The translations under genes and the position numbers were made by a program. From Acidobacteriota bacterium (GTDB taxonomy: Bacteria > Acidobacteriota > Terriglobia > Bryobacterales > Bryobacteraceae), in NCBI GenBank assembly GCA_018268715.1, contig JAFDVZ010000011.1, positions 186,001-250,000 of the forward strand: 64,000 nucleotides of DNA, read 5' to 3'. The first letter of the stretch is position 1. Every line of letters starts with the position of its first letter. Shown here piece after piece: positions 35,841-44,767 of the stretch. Below the pieces are notes generated by a model. That model saw only the letters and a program-made list of their open reading frames with translations. It did no database searches and had not been told where the DNA came from.

Positions 35841-36473
35841 ATGCGTTTCGTGCTGGCATTGATGGCGTTGGCGCTGGCGGCGCCGGCGCAGGATCGCGAC
35901 TTCCTCACGGCGGATGAGGCCGATCAGGTGCGGGAGGCGCAGGAGCCGAACGCGCGGCTGCAACTGTACGTGAAGTTCGCACAGGAACGGTTGGAGCTGC
36001 TGAAGCAGTTGATGACGAGCACGAAGCCGGGGCGGACGCTGCTGATTCACGACACGCTGGAGGATTATACGCACATCATCGAGGCTATCGACACGGTGGC
36101 CGATGACGCGCTGAAACGCAAGGCCGATATCGCCGTTGGGATGAAGGCGGTGGCCGAGGGTGAGAAGCAGATGGCCGAGACGCTGAATAAGATGAACGAG
36201 AATCCGGGTAAGGACTTCGCCCGGTATGAGTTCGCCATGCAGCAGGCCATGGAGACTACCCAGGACAGCCTGGACCTGTCGAACGAGAACCTGAATACGC
36301 GCGCGGGCCAGGTGGAGGCCAAGGAAAAGAAAGAGAAGGCCGAGCGCGAGGCGATGATGTCGGAGGGCGAGGTGAAGGAAAAGAAGGCCGCGGAGAAGAA
36401 GACCGAGCAGACCAAACGCAAGGTTCCGACGCTGCGGCGGCCGGGCGAAGTGAAGGATCCGCCGAAACAGTAG
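35841..36473 (+). CDS. Exported helical protein, function unknown
   Basis: I do not recognise the family. The 210-residue protein has a signal peptide (FVLALMALALAAPAQ) followed by helical sequence (NARLQLYVKFAQERLELL; LEDYTHIIEAIDTVADDAL). The last ~65 residues are a highly charged Lys/Glu segment ending in Pro/Lys. AGGTC 5 nt before the ATG is a weak ribosome site. It closes the operon of the TPR protein, and its sequence is similar in style, not homology that I can show, to the gene before it. Confidence 0.75.
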   Translation: MRFVLALMALALAAPAQDRDFLTADEADQVREAQEPNARLQLYVKFAQERLELLKQLMTSTKPGRTLLIHDTLEDYTHIIEAIDTVADDALKRKADIAVGMKAVAEGEKQMAETLNKMNENPGKDFARYEFAMQQAMETTQDSLDLSNENLNTRAGQVEAKEKKEKAEREAMMSEGEVKEKKAAEKKTEQTKRKVPTLRRPGEVKDPPKQ

Positions 36474-36526
36474 CGCGGCGGGCGAACGATTGAGCGGGTT
36501 TGTTCGTCCTAATAATTAAGCCGCTC

Positions 36527-39016
36527 ATGAACGATATTCGGTTCGTCCTACGTATTCTCCGGCGCAGTCCGGGCTTCTTTCTGGTCGCCACGCTGACCCT
36601 GGGGCTGGGCATCGCCGCCAATACGGCGATGTTCTCGCTGTTTTACCAGGTGCTGCTGCGGAACCTGCCCGTTCCCAATCCCGAACAACTGGTGGTGTTT
36701 CATTCCGATGCGCCGGGATTGCCGGGCGGGATGTCGTCGGATAACTCGGAGACGGTGTTTTCCTACCCGATGTACCGGCGGTTGCGGGATGGGCTGAACG
36801 GCTTCCAGGGGATCGCGGCGCGCAGCGGCGGATCGGTGCAGATCGGCGTCGATGGGGCGGCGGATCGCGGCGGGGCGGAACTGGTGACCGGCAACTTCTT
36901 CGAGACGCTGGGCGTGAGGCCGCACCTGGGGCGATTGCTGGGGCCTTCCGACGACGGGGCGCCGGGGTCGAATACGGTGGTGGTGCTCTCCTACGATTAC
37001 TGGATGAAGCGGTTCGGCGGGCAATCGTCGGCGCTGAACCGGACGGTGCTGCTGAATAAGCAGGCGTTCACGGTGGTGGGCGTGGCGCCGCCGGACTTCC
37101 GCAGCGTGCTGGCCGGGGATTCCTTTGATGTGTTCCTGCCGCTTTCGGCGAAGATCCTGCTGACGCCGAGTTGGAATAACTACGAGAAGGCGGGGTCGCA
37201 GTTCCTGACGATCCTGGGGCGGCTGGGGCCGGGCGTGACCAGAGAACGGGCGCAGGCGGAGTTGCAGCCGCTGTTTGCCGGCGTGATCCGCGATCATGTG
37301 GCGCAGTTGAATGTGAAGAGCGAGGTAATGCGGTCGCGGCTGTTCGCTAAGCGCGCGGAGTTGCGGCCGGCGGCGCAGGGGCTGAACGAGCTCGAACGGC
37401 AGTGGAAGTCGCCGTTGGTGGTGCTGCTGGGGATGGCGTCGCTGCTGTTGCTGATCGCTTGCGCGAATCTGGCGAATCTGCTGGCGGCGCGGGCGACGAA
37501 CCGGTCGCGCGAGATTGGGATGCGGCTGGCGTTGGGAGCGGCTCGGTCGCACATTCTGCGGCTGCTGTTGGCCGAAAGCGGCGTGCTGGCGATGGCGGGG
37601 ACGGCGGTGGGGGTGGGGCTTGCGCCGCTGTTGAACCGGGCGCTGCTCGCGTCATTGCCGAACGATGCGGCCGGCGGTTGGGTGACGGAGCGGCTGAACC
37701 TGCCGATTCTCGGGTTTTCGGCGGCGTTGATGGTGGTGGTGACGGTGTTGTGCGGGATTGCTCCCGCGATACAGGCGATCCGGACGGGGTTGCCGGCGCT
37801 GGGCGAGCGAGGCGCGGCGGCGAACCGGGGGTCGGCGGCGACGCGCAAGCTGCTGGTGGCCGGGCAGGTGGCGCTGTCGCTGGTGTTGCTGACTTCGGCG
37901 GCGCTGTTTGCGCGGAGCCTGGCCAATATCATGCGGCACGAGTTCGGGCTGCGGCCGGAGCGGCTGTTGACGCTGACGCTCGATCCGGGTCCGGCGGGGT
38001 ATGACGCGGACCGGGGGCTGGAGTTTCACCGGACGTTGGCGGCGAAGCTGGCGGCGCTGCCGGGCGTGACGTCGGTGTCGTTGGCGGAGCACGGTCCGCT
38101 GTCGGGGTCGACGAGCACGACGAACGTCGCGCTTGAAGGGTATGCGGCGAAGGACGGCGAGGATATGGACTCGCGGATCATGGCCGTCGGGGCTGGATAC
38201 TTTCGCACGCTTGGGACGCCGTTGATCGAGGGGCGGGAGTTCGATGAGCGGGACCGGAAGGGTGGAGCGAAGACGGCGGTGGTGAATCAGGCTTTCGTGA
38301 AGCGGTTCCTGGGCGGGCGGCGGCCGGTGGGGCTGCATATGTCGATCGGGTCCGGCGGGCCGTTGGACATCACGATCGCGGGAGTGGTCGCCGATGTCCA
38401 GAACGCGAGCCTGCATCAGCCGGCGGCGCCCACGTTCTATGTGCCGTATGAGCAGGTGGACGGCCCGAAGAATCGGGCTCGGGTGGCGACGTACTTCCTG
38501 CGGGGTGCGGGCGGGTTCGAGACGTTGCCGGCGGCGGTGCGGGCGGTGGCGGCGCGGGCCGATAGCGGGCTGCCGTATGCGATGCACACGATGGATGAGC
38601 GCGTGCGGGATTCGATTTTCGCGGACCGGCTGATGGCGGCGCTGTCGACGGCGTTCGGGCTGATGGCGCTGATTCTGACGGCGGTGGGGTTGTACGGCGT
38701 GATCGCGTACCTGGTGACGCGGCGGACCACGGAGATCGGCGTGCGGATGGCGTTGGGCGCGACGCGGGCGGATGTGGTGCGGCTGATTGTGCGGGAGATC
38801 GCGATCGTTGTAGCGGCCGGGGCGGCAGCGGGCGTGGCGGGGTCGATTGCTTGCGGACGGGCGCTTGAATCGCAGCTCTACGGGATGCGGGCGATGGATC
38901 CGGCGGCGTTGATCGGGGCGCCTGTGGCGATTGCGACGGTGGCGATTCTCGCGGCCGCGCTGCCGGCGTTGCGGGCGTCGCGGATTGAGCCGCTGGCGGC
39001 GCTACGTCACGAGTGA
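36527..39016 (+). CDS. ADOP-type ABC transporter permease (MacB/FtsX family)
   Basis: The 829-residue protein starts at MNDIRFVLRILRRSPGF; an in-frame extension 9 codons longer lacks signals. It is a full-length ADOP ('acidobacterial duplicated orphan permease'): an N-terminal helix after RRSPGFFLVATLTLGLGIA, a MacB periplasmic core domain (~60-250), FtsX helices (~285-420; LIACANLANLLAARATNRSREIGMRLALG-like), a second periplasmic domain, and a second FtsX unit (~690-829, with TEIGVRMALGATRADVVRL). The duplicated permease has no ATPase of its own nearby. The family is hugely expanded in Acidobacteria; substrates are unknown. It is convergent with a zinc-ribbon-like gene and overlaps it by 10 bp. 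Confidence 0.93.
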   Translation: MNDIRFVLRILRRSPGFFLVATLTLGLGIAANTAMFSLFYQVLLRNLPVPNPEQLVVFHSDAPGLPGGMSSDNSETVFSYPMYRRLRDGLNGFQGIAARSGGSVQIGVDGAADRGGAELVTGNFFETLGVRPHLGRLLGPSDDGAPGSNTVVVLSYDYWMKRFGGQSSALNRTVLLNKQAFTVVGVAPPDFRSVLAGDSFDVFLPLSAKILLTPSWNNYEKAGSQFLTILGRLGPGVTRERAQAELQPLFAGVIRDHVAQLNVKSEVMRSRLFAKRAELRPAAQGLNELERQWKSPLVVLLGMASLLLLIACANLANLLAARATNRSREIGMRLALGAARSHILRLLLAESGVLAMAGTAVGVGLAPLLNRALLASLPNDAAGGWVTERLNLPILGFSAALMVVVTVLCGIAPAIQAIRTGLPALGERGAAANRGSAATRKLLVAGQVALSLVLLTSAALFARSLANIMRHEFGLRPERLLTLTLDPGPAGYDADRGLEFHRTLAAKLAALPGVTSVSLAEHGPLSGSTSTTNVALEGYAAKDGEDMDSRIMAVGAGYFRTLGTPLIEGREFDERDRKGGAKTAVVNQAFVKRFLGGRRPVGLHMSIGSGGPLDITIAGVVADVQNASLHQPAAPTFYVPYEQVDGPKNRARVATYFLRGAGGFETLPAAVRAVAARADSGLPYAMHTMDERVRDSIFADRLMAALSTAFGLMALILTAVGLYGVIAYLVTRRTTEIGVRMALGATRADVVRLIVREIAIVVAAGAAAGVAGSIACGRALESQLYGMRAMDPAALIGAPVAIATVAILAAALPALRASRIEPLAALRHE

Positions 39017-39300
39017 CTGGCGGCGCGTTGATGGCGGCGCTTCGGCTCGCGCTTCAGCACATAGTAGCGGCGCAGGCAGGCTTCGCAACGGAAGGCGCGC
39101 AGCCATAACAGAAGGCGATCGGAGAAGCGCGGCCAGGCGGAGCGGATCCGCGTGCTCTGGCAGAAGGGGCAGCGGCCGTAGGTGCGCATGGACGGCAGAA
39201 CCAGGTACGCCGAGATAGCCCACACCGACAGCGAACCGATCATGAGTCCGAACATGAATAGCACGGCGAGACGCCGGGGACTCATCGCCTGGAGTGACAT
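39007..39300 (-). CDS. Small membrane protein with a zinc-ribbon-like tail
   Basis: The 97-residue protein starts at MSLQAMSPRRL (ATG 39300); an in-frame TTG upstream (39339) is less likely. One transmembrane helix (RLAVLFMFGLMIGSLSVWAI) is followed by CPFCQS and, 33 residues later, CEACLRRYY, a CxxC...CxxC pattern that could bind zinc. The C-terminus is very basic. I know no family name. It overlaps the ADOP gene end by 10 bp in convergent orientation. Confidence 0.6.
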   Translation of the reverse strand: MSLQAMSPRRLAVLFMFGLMIGSLSVWAISAYLVLPSMRTYGRCPFCQSTRIRSAWPRFSDRLLLWLRAFRCEACLRRYYVLKREPKRRHQRAASHS

Positions 39301-39408
39301 CCGAGGCAGTATCTCGAATAGTGCAGGATGCGAAAGCAAGGGCCCTTTCCCTAAACCGCTTGTTCAGCACACCATCATAGAACAGAGGGCCCCGGGGATT
39401 CACTGCTT

Positions 39409-40566
39409 TTAGTCGAGTTTCTTGTGGAAACGGGCCGCGCTGAGCAGCAGGATGGTCAATCCGAATACCAGCATTGCTAGTAACTGAGGCCACAACACGT
39501 CTGGACCCGCGCCCTTGAGAAAGATGCCTCGCACCACCTCAAGGAAGTAGCGCACTGGGTTGAGATAAGTGAGGTACTGCACCGGCAGCGGCATGTTGCG
39601 GACGGGAAAGGCGAAACCGCTGAGCAGGAAGAACGGCTGGAAGAAGAGGAACGTCGACATCATGGCCTGCTGCTGGGTGCGGGAGACCGTGGAGATGAAG
39701 AGTCCCGCGCCCAGGGTGGTGAGCAGGAAGGTCAGGGAGCTGAATCCCAGGAATAGAATGCTGCCGCGGAAGGGGACGTGGAAAACGAGACGCGCCACGG
39801 TGACCGCGAGGGCGACGTCGAATAGTCCGATGGCGGCGAAGGGCAGGGTCTTGCCGAGCATCAACTCGATGGGGCGGATGGGGGTGACCATGAGTTGCTC
39901 CATGGTGCCGATTTCCTTTTCGCGCACGATGGCCATGGCGGTCAGCATCAGCGTGATCAGGGTAATGAGATTCACGACGACGCCGGGAACGAAGTAGTTG
40001 CGGCTGTGGAGGTCGGGGTTGAACCAGACGCGGGTCTGGGAGATGAGGTTGGGCACGGCGATGCGGAGCGGCGCTCCCGTGGCCATGGTGCGGCCCACCA
40101 GTTTGTCGCGTTGGATCGCTTCGAGCTTGGCGCGGGACAGGCGGGCGATCACCTGTTGGGCGTAGCTTGAAACGATGGAGGCGGTGTTGGAGTTCGTGCC
40201 GTCGACCAGCACCTGCACCGAAGCGGTGCGGCCGCGGTCGATGTCGCGAGCAAAGCCGGGCAGCACGCGGATGACCGCGTCGGTTTCGCCGCGATCGAGC
40301 AGGATCTGCATTTCGGCGGCGCTCGAGGGAGTGGCGACGACTTCGAAACGGCCGGAGCCCTGGAATTCGGCGAGCAGGTCGCGGCTGGAGGGCGTGCGGT
40401 CGCCATCCATCCAGGCGATGCGGGCCGTTTCGACGTCCATGTTGGCGGCGTAGCCGAAGATGATGAGTTGGACGATGGGCGGGACGATGATCATCACGCG
40501 CATGCGCGGGTTGCGCAACGCCTGAACCAGTTCCTTGCGGATGATGACTTTGAGACGTTCGATCAT
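39409..40566 (-). CDS. ABC-2 type permease (YbhR/YbhS-like)
   Basis: The 385-residue protein starts at MIERLKVIIRKELVQALRN, whose ATG overlaps the preceding stop by 4 bp (ATGA). Layout is one helix (VIIVPPIVQLIIFGYAANMD), a large periplasmic domain (~40-170), then five helices with REKEIGTMEQLMVTPIRP, the ABC-2 signature. It pairs with the other permease to form the heterodimeric channel of a YbhFSR-like exporter. It is the last gene of the operon. Confidence 0.92.
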   Translation of the reverse strand: MIERLKVIIRKELVQALRNPRMRVMIIVPPIVQLIIFGYAANMDVETARIAWMDGDRTPSSRDLLAEFQGSGRFEVVATPSSAAEMQILLDRGETDAVIRVLPGFARDIDRGRTASVQVLVDGTNSNTASIVSSYAQQVIARLSRAKLEAIQRDKLVGRTMATGAPLRIAVPNLISQTRVWFNPDLHSRNYFVPGVVVNLITLITLMLTAMAIVREKEIGTMEQLMVTPIRPIELMLGKTLPFAAIGLFDVALAVTVARLVFHVPFRGSILFLGFSSLTFLLTTLGAGLFISTVSRTQQQAMMSTFLFFQPFFLLSGFAFPVRNMPLPVQYLTYLNPVRYFLEVVRGIFLKGAGPDVLWPQLLAMLVFGLTILLLSAARFHKKLD

Positions 40567-41696
40567 GCGATTTTCTGCCTCATCTTGCGGCTTGCGAGCA
40601 CGAATACGATAACGGCGTAGGCCAACAGGAACAGGAGTTCGCTCCACAGCGCCTGCCATCCCACGCCCTTCAGGAAGATGGCTTTCAACAGAGAGACGAA
40701 GTAGCGCGCCGGGACCACGTGGCTCACCACCTGGATCACCACCGGCATGTTCTCGATCGAGTAGATGAAGCCCGACAGCAGAAACGCCGGCAGGAACGAG
40801 GTGAGCGTGCCCATCTGATAGGCGATCAGTTGCGAACGCGTGGAGGCGGAGATGAATACGCCCCAGCACAGCGCGCCGAACAGGAACAGGCCGCTCGATG
40901 CGAGCAGCAGCAGCACGGAGCCGCGGAGTGGGACGTCGAAGACGAAGACGCCGGCGATCAGGCAAACCAGCAGATCCGTGAGGCCGAGCACGAAGAAGGC
41001 GGACAGCTTGCCGAGCACCAGTTCGCTGGGACGCACGGGGGTGGACAGGAGCTGTTCCATGGTCCCGGTCTCCCACTCGCGGGCGATGGTGAGCGAGGTG
41101 AGCAGCGACGCGATGATCATGAGAATCACGGCGATCAGGCCGGGGACGATGTAGTTGCGCGACTTCAGGTCGGAGTTGTACCAGACGCGGATGCGCGGTT
41201 CGACGATGTTCTTGAGTTCGCCGCCGCCTTTCTTGATTTGAGCATCGGATTTCAGCGTGAACGCGTAGTTCTGCACCAGGGCGTCGGCGTAACCGAGAGC
41301 GATGCTGGCGGTGTTGGAGTCGCTGCCGTCAAACAGGAGTTGCACGGGCGCTTCGCGGCCGGCGCGCAGATCCTTGCCGAAGTCCTGGTTGATGACGAGG
41401 CCGAGCAGGACCTGGCTGCGGTCCACCGATCGGTCGATGTCGGCCGGACTCTCGGCGTAACCGATGATGTTGAAGTAGGGCGTGCCGCTGAACTGGCGGA
41501 TCAGTTCGCGGCTTTCGGCGGTGTGATCGCGATCGTAGACGATGGTCGGGATCTTGTCGACGTCGAGGCTGAGCGCGTAGCCGAACAACACCAGCATGAC
41601 GAAGGGCAGCAGCAGGGCGAGGATCAGGCTGCGGATGTCGCGCACGATGTGCAGCAGTTCCTTGCGGGCGATGGCCTTGGTGCGGCGCCAGTTCAT
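40563..41696 (-). CDS. ABC-2 type permease (YbhS/YbhR-like)
   Basis: The 377-residue protein has the same plan as its neighbour: RKELLHIVRDIRSL, a first helix, a periplasmic domain (~45-170) and ABC-2 helices with REWETGTMEQLLSTPVRP. It overlaps the next gene by 4 bp and the ATPase gene before it by 4 bp. In E. coli, YbhS and YbhR pump with YbhF and the adaptor YbhG; substrates there include cations and some antibiotics. Confidence 0.92.
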   Translation of the reverse strand: MNWRRTKAIARKELLHIVRDIRSLILALLLPFVMLVLFGYALSLDVDKIPTIVYDRDHTAESRELIRQFSGTPYFNIIGYAESPADIDRSVDRSQVLLGLVINQDFGKDLRAGREAPVQLLFDGSDSNTASIALGYADALVQNYAFTLKSDAQIKKGGGELKNIVEPRIRVWYNSDLKSRNYIVPGLIAVILMIIASLLTSLTIAREWETGTMEQLLSTPVRPSELVLGKLSAFFVLGLTDLLVCLIAGVFVFDVPLRGSVLLLLASSGLFLFGALCWGVFISASTRSQLIAYQMGTLTSFLPAFLLSGFIYSIENMPVVIQVVSHVVPARYFVSLLKAIFLKGVGWQALWSELLFLLAYAVIVFVLASRKMRQKIA

Positions 41697-42646
41697 GCCT
41701 TGGTCCTCCGGTCTTCCTCTTCGATCATGGCGACGAAGACGTCCTCCATCGAAGGACGAATCAGTTCGAGACGGCCGGCGTCGATGCCGTCGGCCGCCAG
41801 GCGCTGGCGGATGGCGGGAATGCCCGCTTCCGCGCTTTGAACGTTGATGTGCAGTCCGGCGCCGAAGACGGCCGATTCGATGACGCCCGGGACCGTCTCA
41901 AGGGCGGTCATGGCGGCCAGCACGTCCGTGGTTTCGAGCGCAAGGATATGGTGCGAGGACAACGAATCCTTGAGTTCGTCGGGCGTCCCGAGGGCGACCA
42001 CCTTGCCGCGATACATGAGCGCGACGCGGTGGCAGTATTCGGCCTCGTCCATGTAGTGGGTGCTGACGAAGATGGTGTGACCGGCGGCGGATAGCTGGTA
42101 GATGAGCTCCCAGAAGCCGCGGCGGGCGATGGGGTCGACGCCGGAGGTCGGTTCGTCCAAAAACAGAATCGGCGGTTCGTGTAGGATGGCGCAGCCGAGC
42201 GCCAGACGCTGTTTCCAGCCGCCGGCGAGCAGGGTGGTCATGCTGGAGCGCTTTTCGGCGAGTCCGGACATGCGCAGCACGTAGTCCTTGCGGGCGGCGC
42301 GGCGGTCGCGTGGGACGCCGTAGATGCCACTGAAGAAATCGATGTTCTCTTCGACGGTGAGGTCGTCGTACAAGGAGAACTTCTGGGACATGTAGCCGAT
42401 GCTTTTTTTGATCTGCTCGGACTGGGTGCTGACGTCGAAGCCGGCCACCACGCCTTCGCCTTCGGTGGGTTCGAGCAGGCCGCAGAGGATGCGGATGGTG
42501 GTGGACTTCCCCGCCCCGTTCGGGCCCAGGAAGCCGAAGATTTCGCCGCGCTTCACGCTCAGCGTGACGTGATCCACCGCCACGAAGTCGCCGAAGCGCT
42601 TCACCAGATTGCGGGTTTCGACGGCCGCTGGATTGGTTTCAGGCAT
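41693..42646 (-). CDS. ABC transporter ATPase (second YbhF-half equivalent)
   Basis: The 317-residue protein starts at MPETNPAAVETRNLVKRFG; a longer reading frame upstream is out of keeping with the family. It has Walker A GPNGAGKST, a signature loop LLAGGWKQRLALG, Walker B ILFLDEPTSGVDP and the H-loop His in STHYMDEAE. The signature reads LAGGW instead of LSGG. The tail PSMEDVFVAMIEEE matches the C-terminal part of YbhF. In E. coli YbhF, two such units are fused; here they are separate genes overlapping by 8 bp. Confidence 0.92.
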   Translation of the reverse strand: MPETNPAAVETRNLVKRFGDFVAVDHVTLSVKRGEIFGFLGPNGAGKSTTIRILCGLLEPTEGEGVVAGFDVSTQSEQIKKSIGYMSQKFSLYDDLTVEENIDFFSGIYGVPRDRRAARKDYVLRMSGLAEKRSSMTTLLAGGWKQRLALGCAILHEPPILFLDEPTSGVDPIARRGFWELIYQLSAAGHTIFVSTHYMDEAEYCHRVALMYRGKVVALGTPDELKDSLSSHHILALETTDVLAAMTALETVPGVIESAVFGAGLHINVQSAEAGIPAIRQRLAADGIDAGRLELIRPSMEDVFVAMIEEEDRRTKA

Positions 42647-43583
42647 GGGCCATCTCCTGCTTGCGAACGAGCGCGATGAAGACGTCTTCAAGCGACGGCG
42701 TGATCCGGTCGAAACGCGCGTCGCCCAGTCCGGCGGCGGCGATGGCGGCGCGCAGTTGGTCCGCCGAGGTTTCCTGGGGACGCAGGAACAGATGCAGCAC
42801 CGGGCCGGAGGATTCCACGCTGAGCACGCCCGGCTGATGATCGAGGAGTTCGCGCGCGGCGCGGCGGTCCGGCGCGTCCACCTCATAGCAGGCCTCCGGG
42901 ATCGAGGACTTGAGCCTGGCCGGCGCGTCGCATTCGACCAGACGTCCACGGTGCATCAGGCCCACTCGATTGCAGCGCTCGGCTTCGTCCAGATACGCGG
43001 TGGTGACGAAGACGGTGAGGCCGTTCTTCACGAGCTGGTAGAGGATGGCCCAGAAGTCGCGGCGCGACACCGGGTCGACGCCGTTGGTGGGCTCGTCGAG
43101 AAACAGGATGCGCGGGTGATGGAGCAGGGTGCACATCAGCGCGAGTTTCTGTTTCATGCCGCCCGATAGCTTGCCCGCCTGGCGGGCGCGGAACGGCTCC
43201 ATACGGGTCATGCGGAGGAGGCGGCTTTTGAGGTCGTCGCGGTCGCGGCCCATGACGCCGAACAGGTCGGCGTAGAAGTCCATGTTCTCTTCGACGGTCA
43301 GGTCGGCGTAGAGGCCGAAGCGCTGCGCCATGTAGCCGATGGCGTCCTTGACGGAGTCGACATCCTTGGCGACGTCGTGGCCGGCGACGTGGACCTGGCC
43401 TTCGGTCGGGTCGAGCAGGCCGCACAGCAGGCGCAGCGTGGTGGTCTTGCCCGCGCCGTCGGGACCCACCAGGCCGAAAATCTCGCCCGGCGCGATCTCG
43501 AGGTTCAGGTTGTCCACCGCTTTCAGCTCGCCGAAACGGCGCGTGAGCGATTGGATGGTGATGATGGGCGCCCGCGGCTCCAT
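42639..43583 (-). CDS. ABC transporter ATPase (first YbhF-half equivalent)
   Basis: The 314-residue protein has Walker A GPDGAGKTT, a canonical signature KLSGGMKQKLAL, Walker B ILFLDEPTNGVDP and a tail PSLEDVFIALVRKQ. It is closely related in order and ends to the following ATPase, in line with the two halves of YbhF. Its start follows the adaptor gene's stop by 4 bp. Confidence 0.92.
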   Translation of the reverse strand: MEPRAPIITIQSLTRRFGELKAVDNLNLEIAPGEIFGLVGPDGAGKTTTLRLLCGLLDPTEGQVHVAGHDVAKDVDSVKDAIGYMAQRFGLYADLTVEENMDFYADLFGVMGRDRDDLKSRLLRMTRMEPFRARQAGKLSGGMKQKLALMCTLLHHPRILFLDEPTNGVDPVSRRDFWAILYQLVKNGLTVFVTTAYLDEAERCNRVGLMHRGRLVECDAPARLKSSIPEACYEVDAPDRRAARELLDHQPGVLSVESSGPVLHLFLRPQETSADQLRAAIAAAGLGDARFDRITPSLEDVFIALVRKQEMAHA

Positions 43584-43587
43584 GGCG

Positions 43588-44760
43588 TTATAGCTCGATG
43601 ACGGCGTCCACCGGCATGTTGGACTTCAGCTCGTGATTCTGGTTGTCCACTTCGATTTTGATGCGGTACATCAGCTTCACGCGCTCTTCCTGGGTCTGGA
43701 TCTGCTTGGGCGTGAATTCGGCCTGCGAGGCGATGAAAGTGATGCGGCCGGAGTAGGTCTTGCCCTTGTAGGAATCCGTGGTGATGTTCACCTTCTGGCC
43801 GAGCTTGACGCGGCCCAGGTCCGCTTCCCGAATGTAGCCTCGCACCCAGGGGTGATCGAGGTCGCCGATGGTGACCACCGTCGTGCCGGCGGCGAGCACC
43901 TCGCCGAGTTCGGCCGATTTCACGAGCACAACGCCTTCGACGGGCGAGTTCACCAGCGTGTCGGCCAACTGGGTTTCGGTGACGCCCAGTTGCTGGCGCT
44001 GACGCTCCACCTCGGCCTTGCGCGCGCCCAGGTCCTGCTCCCGGCGCTGGATTTCCAGGCGGTTCGCTTCGCTGATCTGCAAGCCCGCCTTGGCGCGGGC
44101 CACTTGCGCGCGGGCCGCGGCGATTTCCTCCTTGCGGGGGCCTTCGCGGACGATGGCCAGACGCTCGCGCGCCTGCTTGAGGATCGCAGCGGTGCTGTTG
44201 AAACGCGCCTGGGCCTGGTCGCGCTGGGCGGTGGAGATGTCGTCGTTCTTGTAGAGCCGCTGAGCGCGCTCCCAATCGAGCTGGGCCTGCTCATGCTGCG
44301 TGCGTGCATCGGCGACTGCGGCCTCGGCCTGTTGGATCTCCTGCGGGCGGGAGCCAGCGAGCATCTGATCGAGCACGGCCGTGGCCTGCGCGACGTCGGC
44401 CTTGCGTAGCGCGATATCGCCTTCGAGCGTCGCCTTCTGCCACTTCACGGAGGTCGCGGCCTGCTCGAGCTGCATGCGCGCGGTGTCGACGCCGGCGGCC
44501 TGCGCGGCCTTGACGCGCTGCGTCTGCGCGTCGTCGATGCGGGCGACGAGTTGGCCCTTCTTGACGGAGTCTCCTTCGTCGACGGTCCTTTCCACCAGGC
44601 GGCCGGGGACCTTAAAGGAGATGTCCACCTGCGTCAGCTCGATGTTGCCGGACAGGCGTATGCGGTTGGCGTCCTCACCGTCGCGGCGGTGCGACCACAG
44701 AATGCCTCCGGCGACTGCGACCAGGAGGATCAGAGCAATCGGTACGATTCGTTTCTTCAT
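43588..44760 (-). CDS. HlyD/YbhG-like membrane fusion protein
   Basis: The 390-residue protein starts at MKKRIVPIALILLVAVAGG, an N-terminal membrane anchor. The lipoyl half (SFKVPGRLVERTVDEGDSVKKG) is followed by a long coiled-coil hairpin (~85-265) and the second lipoyl half (TLVNSPVEGVVLVKSAELGE), then a beta-barrel. It links the ABC permeases to the TolC protein encoded 7 bp upstream. It matches E. coli YbhG in plan and in gene order. Confidence 0.92.
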   Translation of the reverse strand: MKKRIVPIALILLVAVAGGILWSHRRDGEDANRIRLSGNIELTQVDISFKVPGRLVERTVDEGDSVKKGQLVARIDDAQTQRVKAAQAAGVDTARMQLEQAATSVKWQKATLEGDIALRKADVAQATAVLDQMLAGSRPQEIQQAEAAVADARTQHEQAQLDWERAQRLYKNDDISTAQRDQAQARFNSTAAILKQARERLAIVREGPRKEEIAAARAQVARAKAGLQISEANRLEIQRREQDLGARKAEVERQRQQLGVTETQLADTLVNSPVEGVVLVKSAELGEVLAAGTTVVTIGDLDHPWVRGYIREADLGRVKLGQKVNITTDSYKGKTYSGRITFIASQAEFTPKQIQTQEERVKLMYRIKIEVDNQNHELKSNMPVDAVIEL

Positions 44761-44767
44761 GGCGTCC

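Noticed and set aside
39301..39408. GGGCCC-rich spacer as a terminator after the ABC operon
   Set aside because: Two GGGCCC palindromes are present, but they form no clear stem with a T-run in the needed direction.
40567..41076. An N-terminal extension of the last ABC-2 permease
   Set aside because: The extra ~170 residues are an Arg/Pro/Gly-rich frame shadow of the preceding permease; the true start MIERLKV overlaps the previous stop as ATGA.
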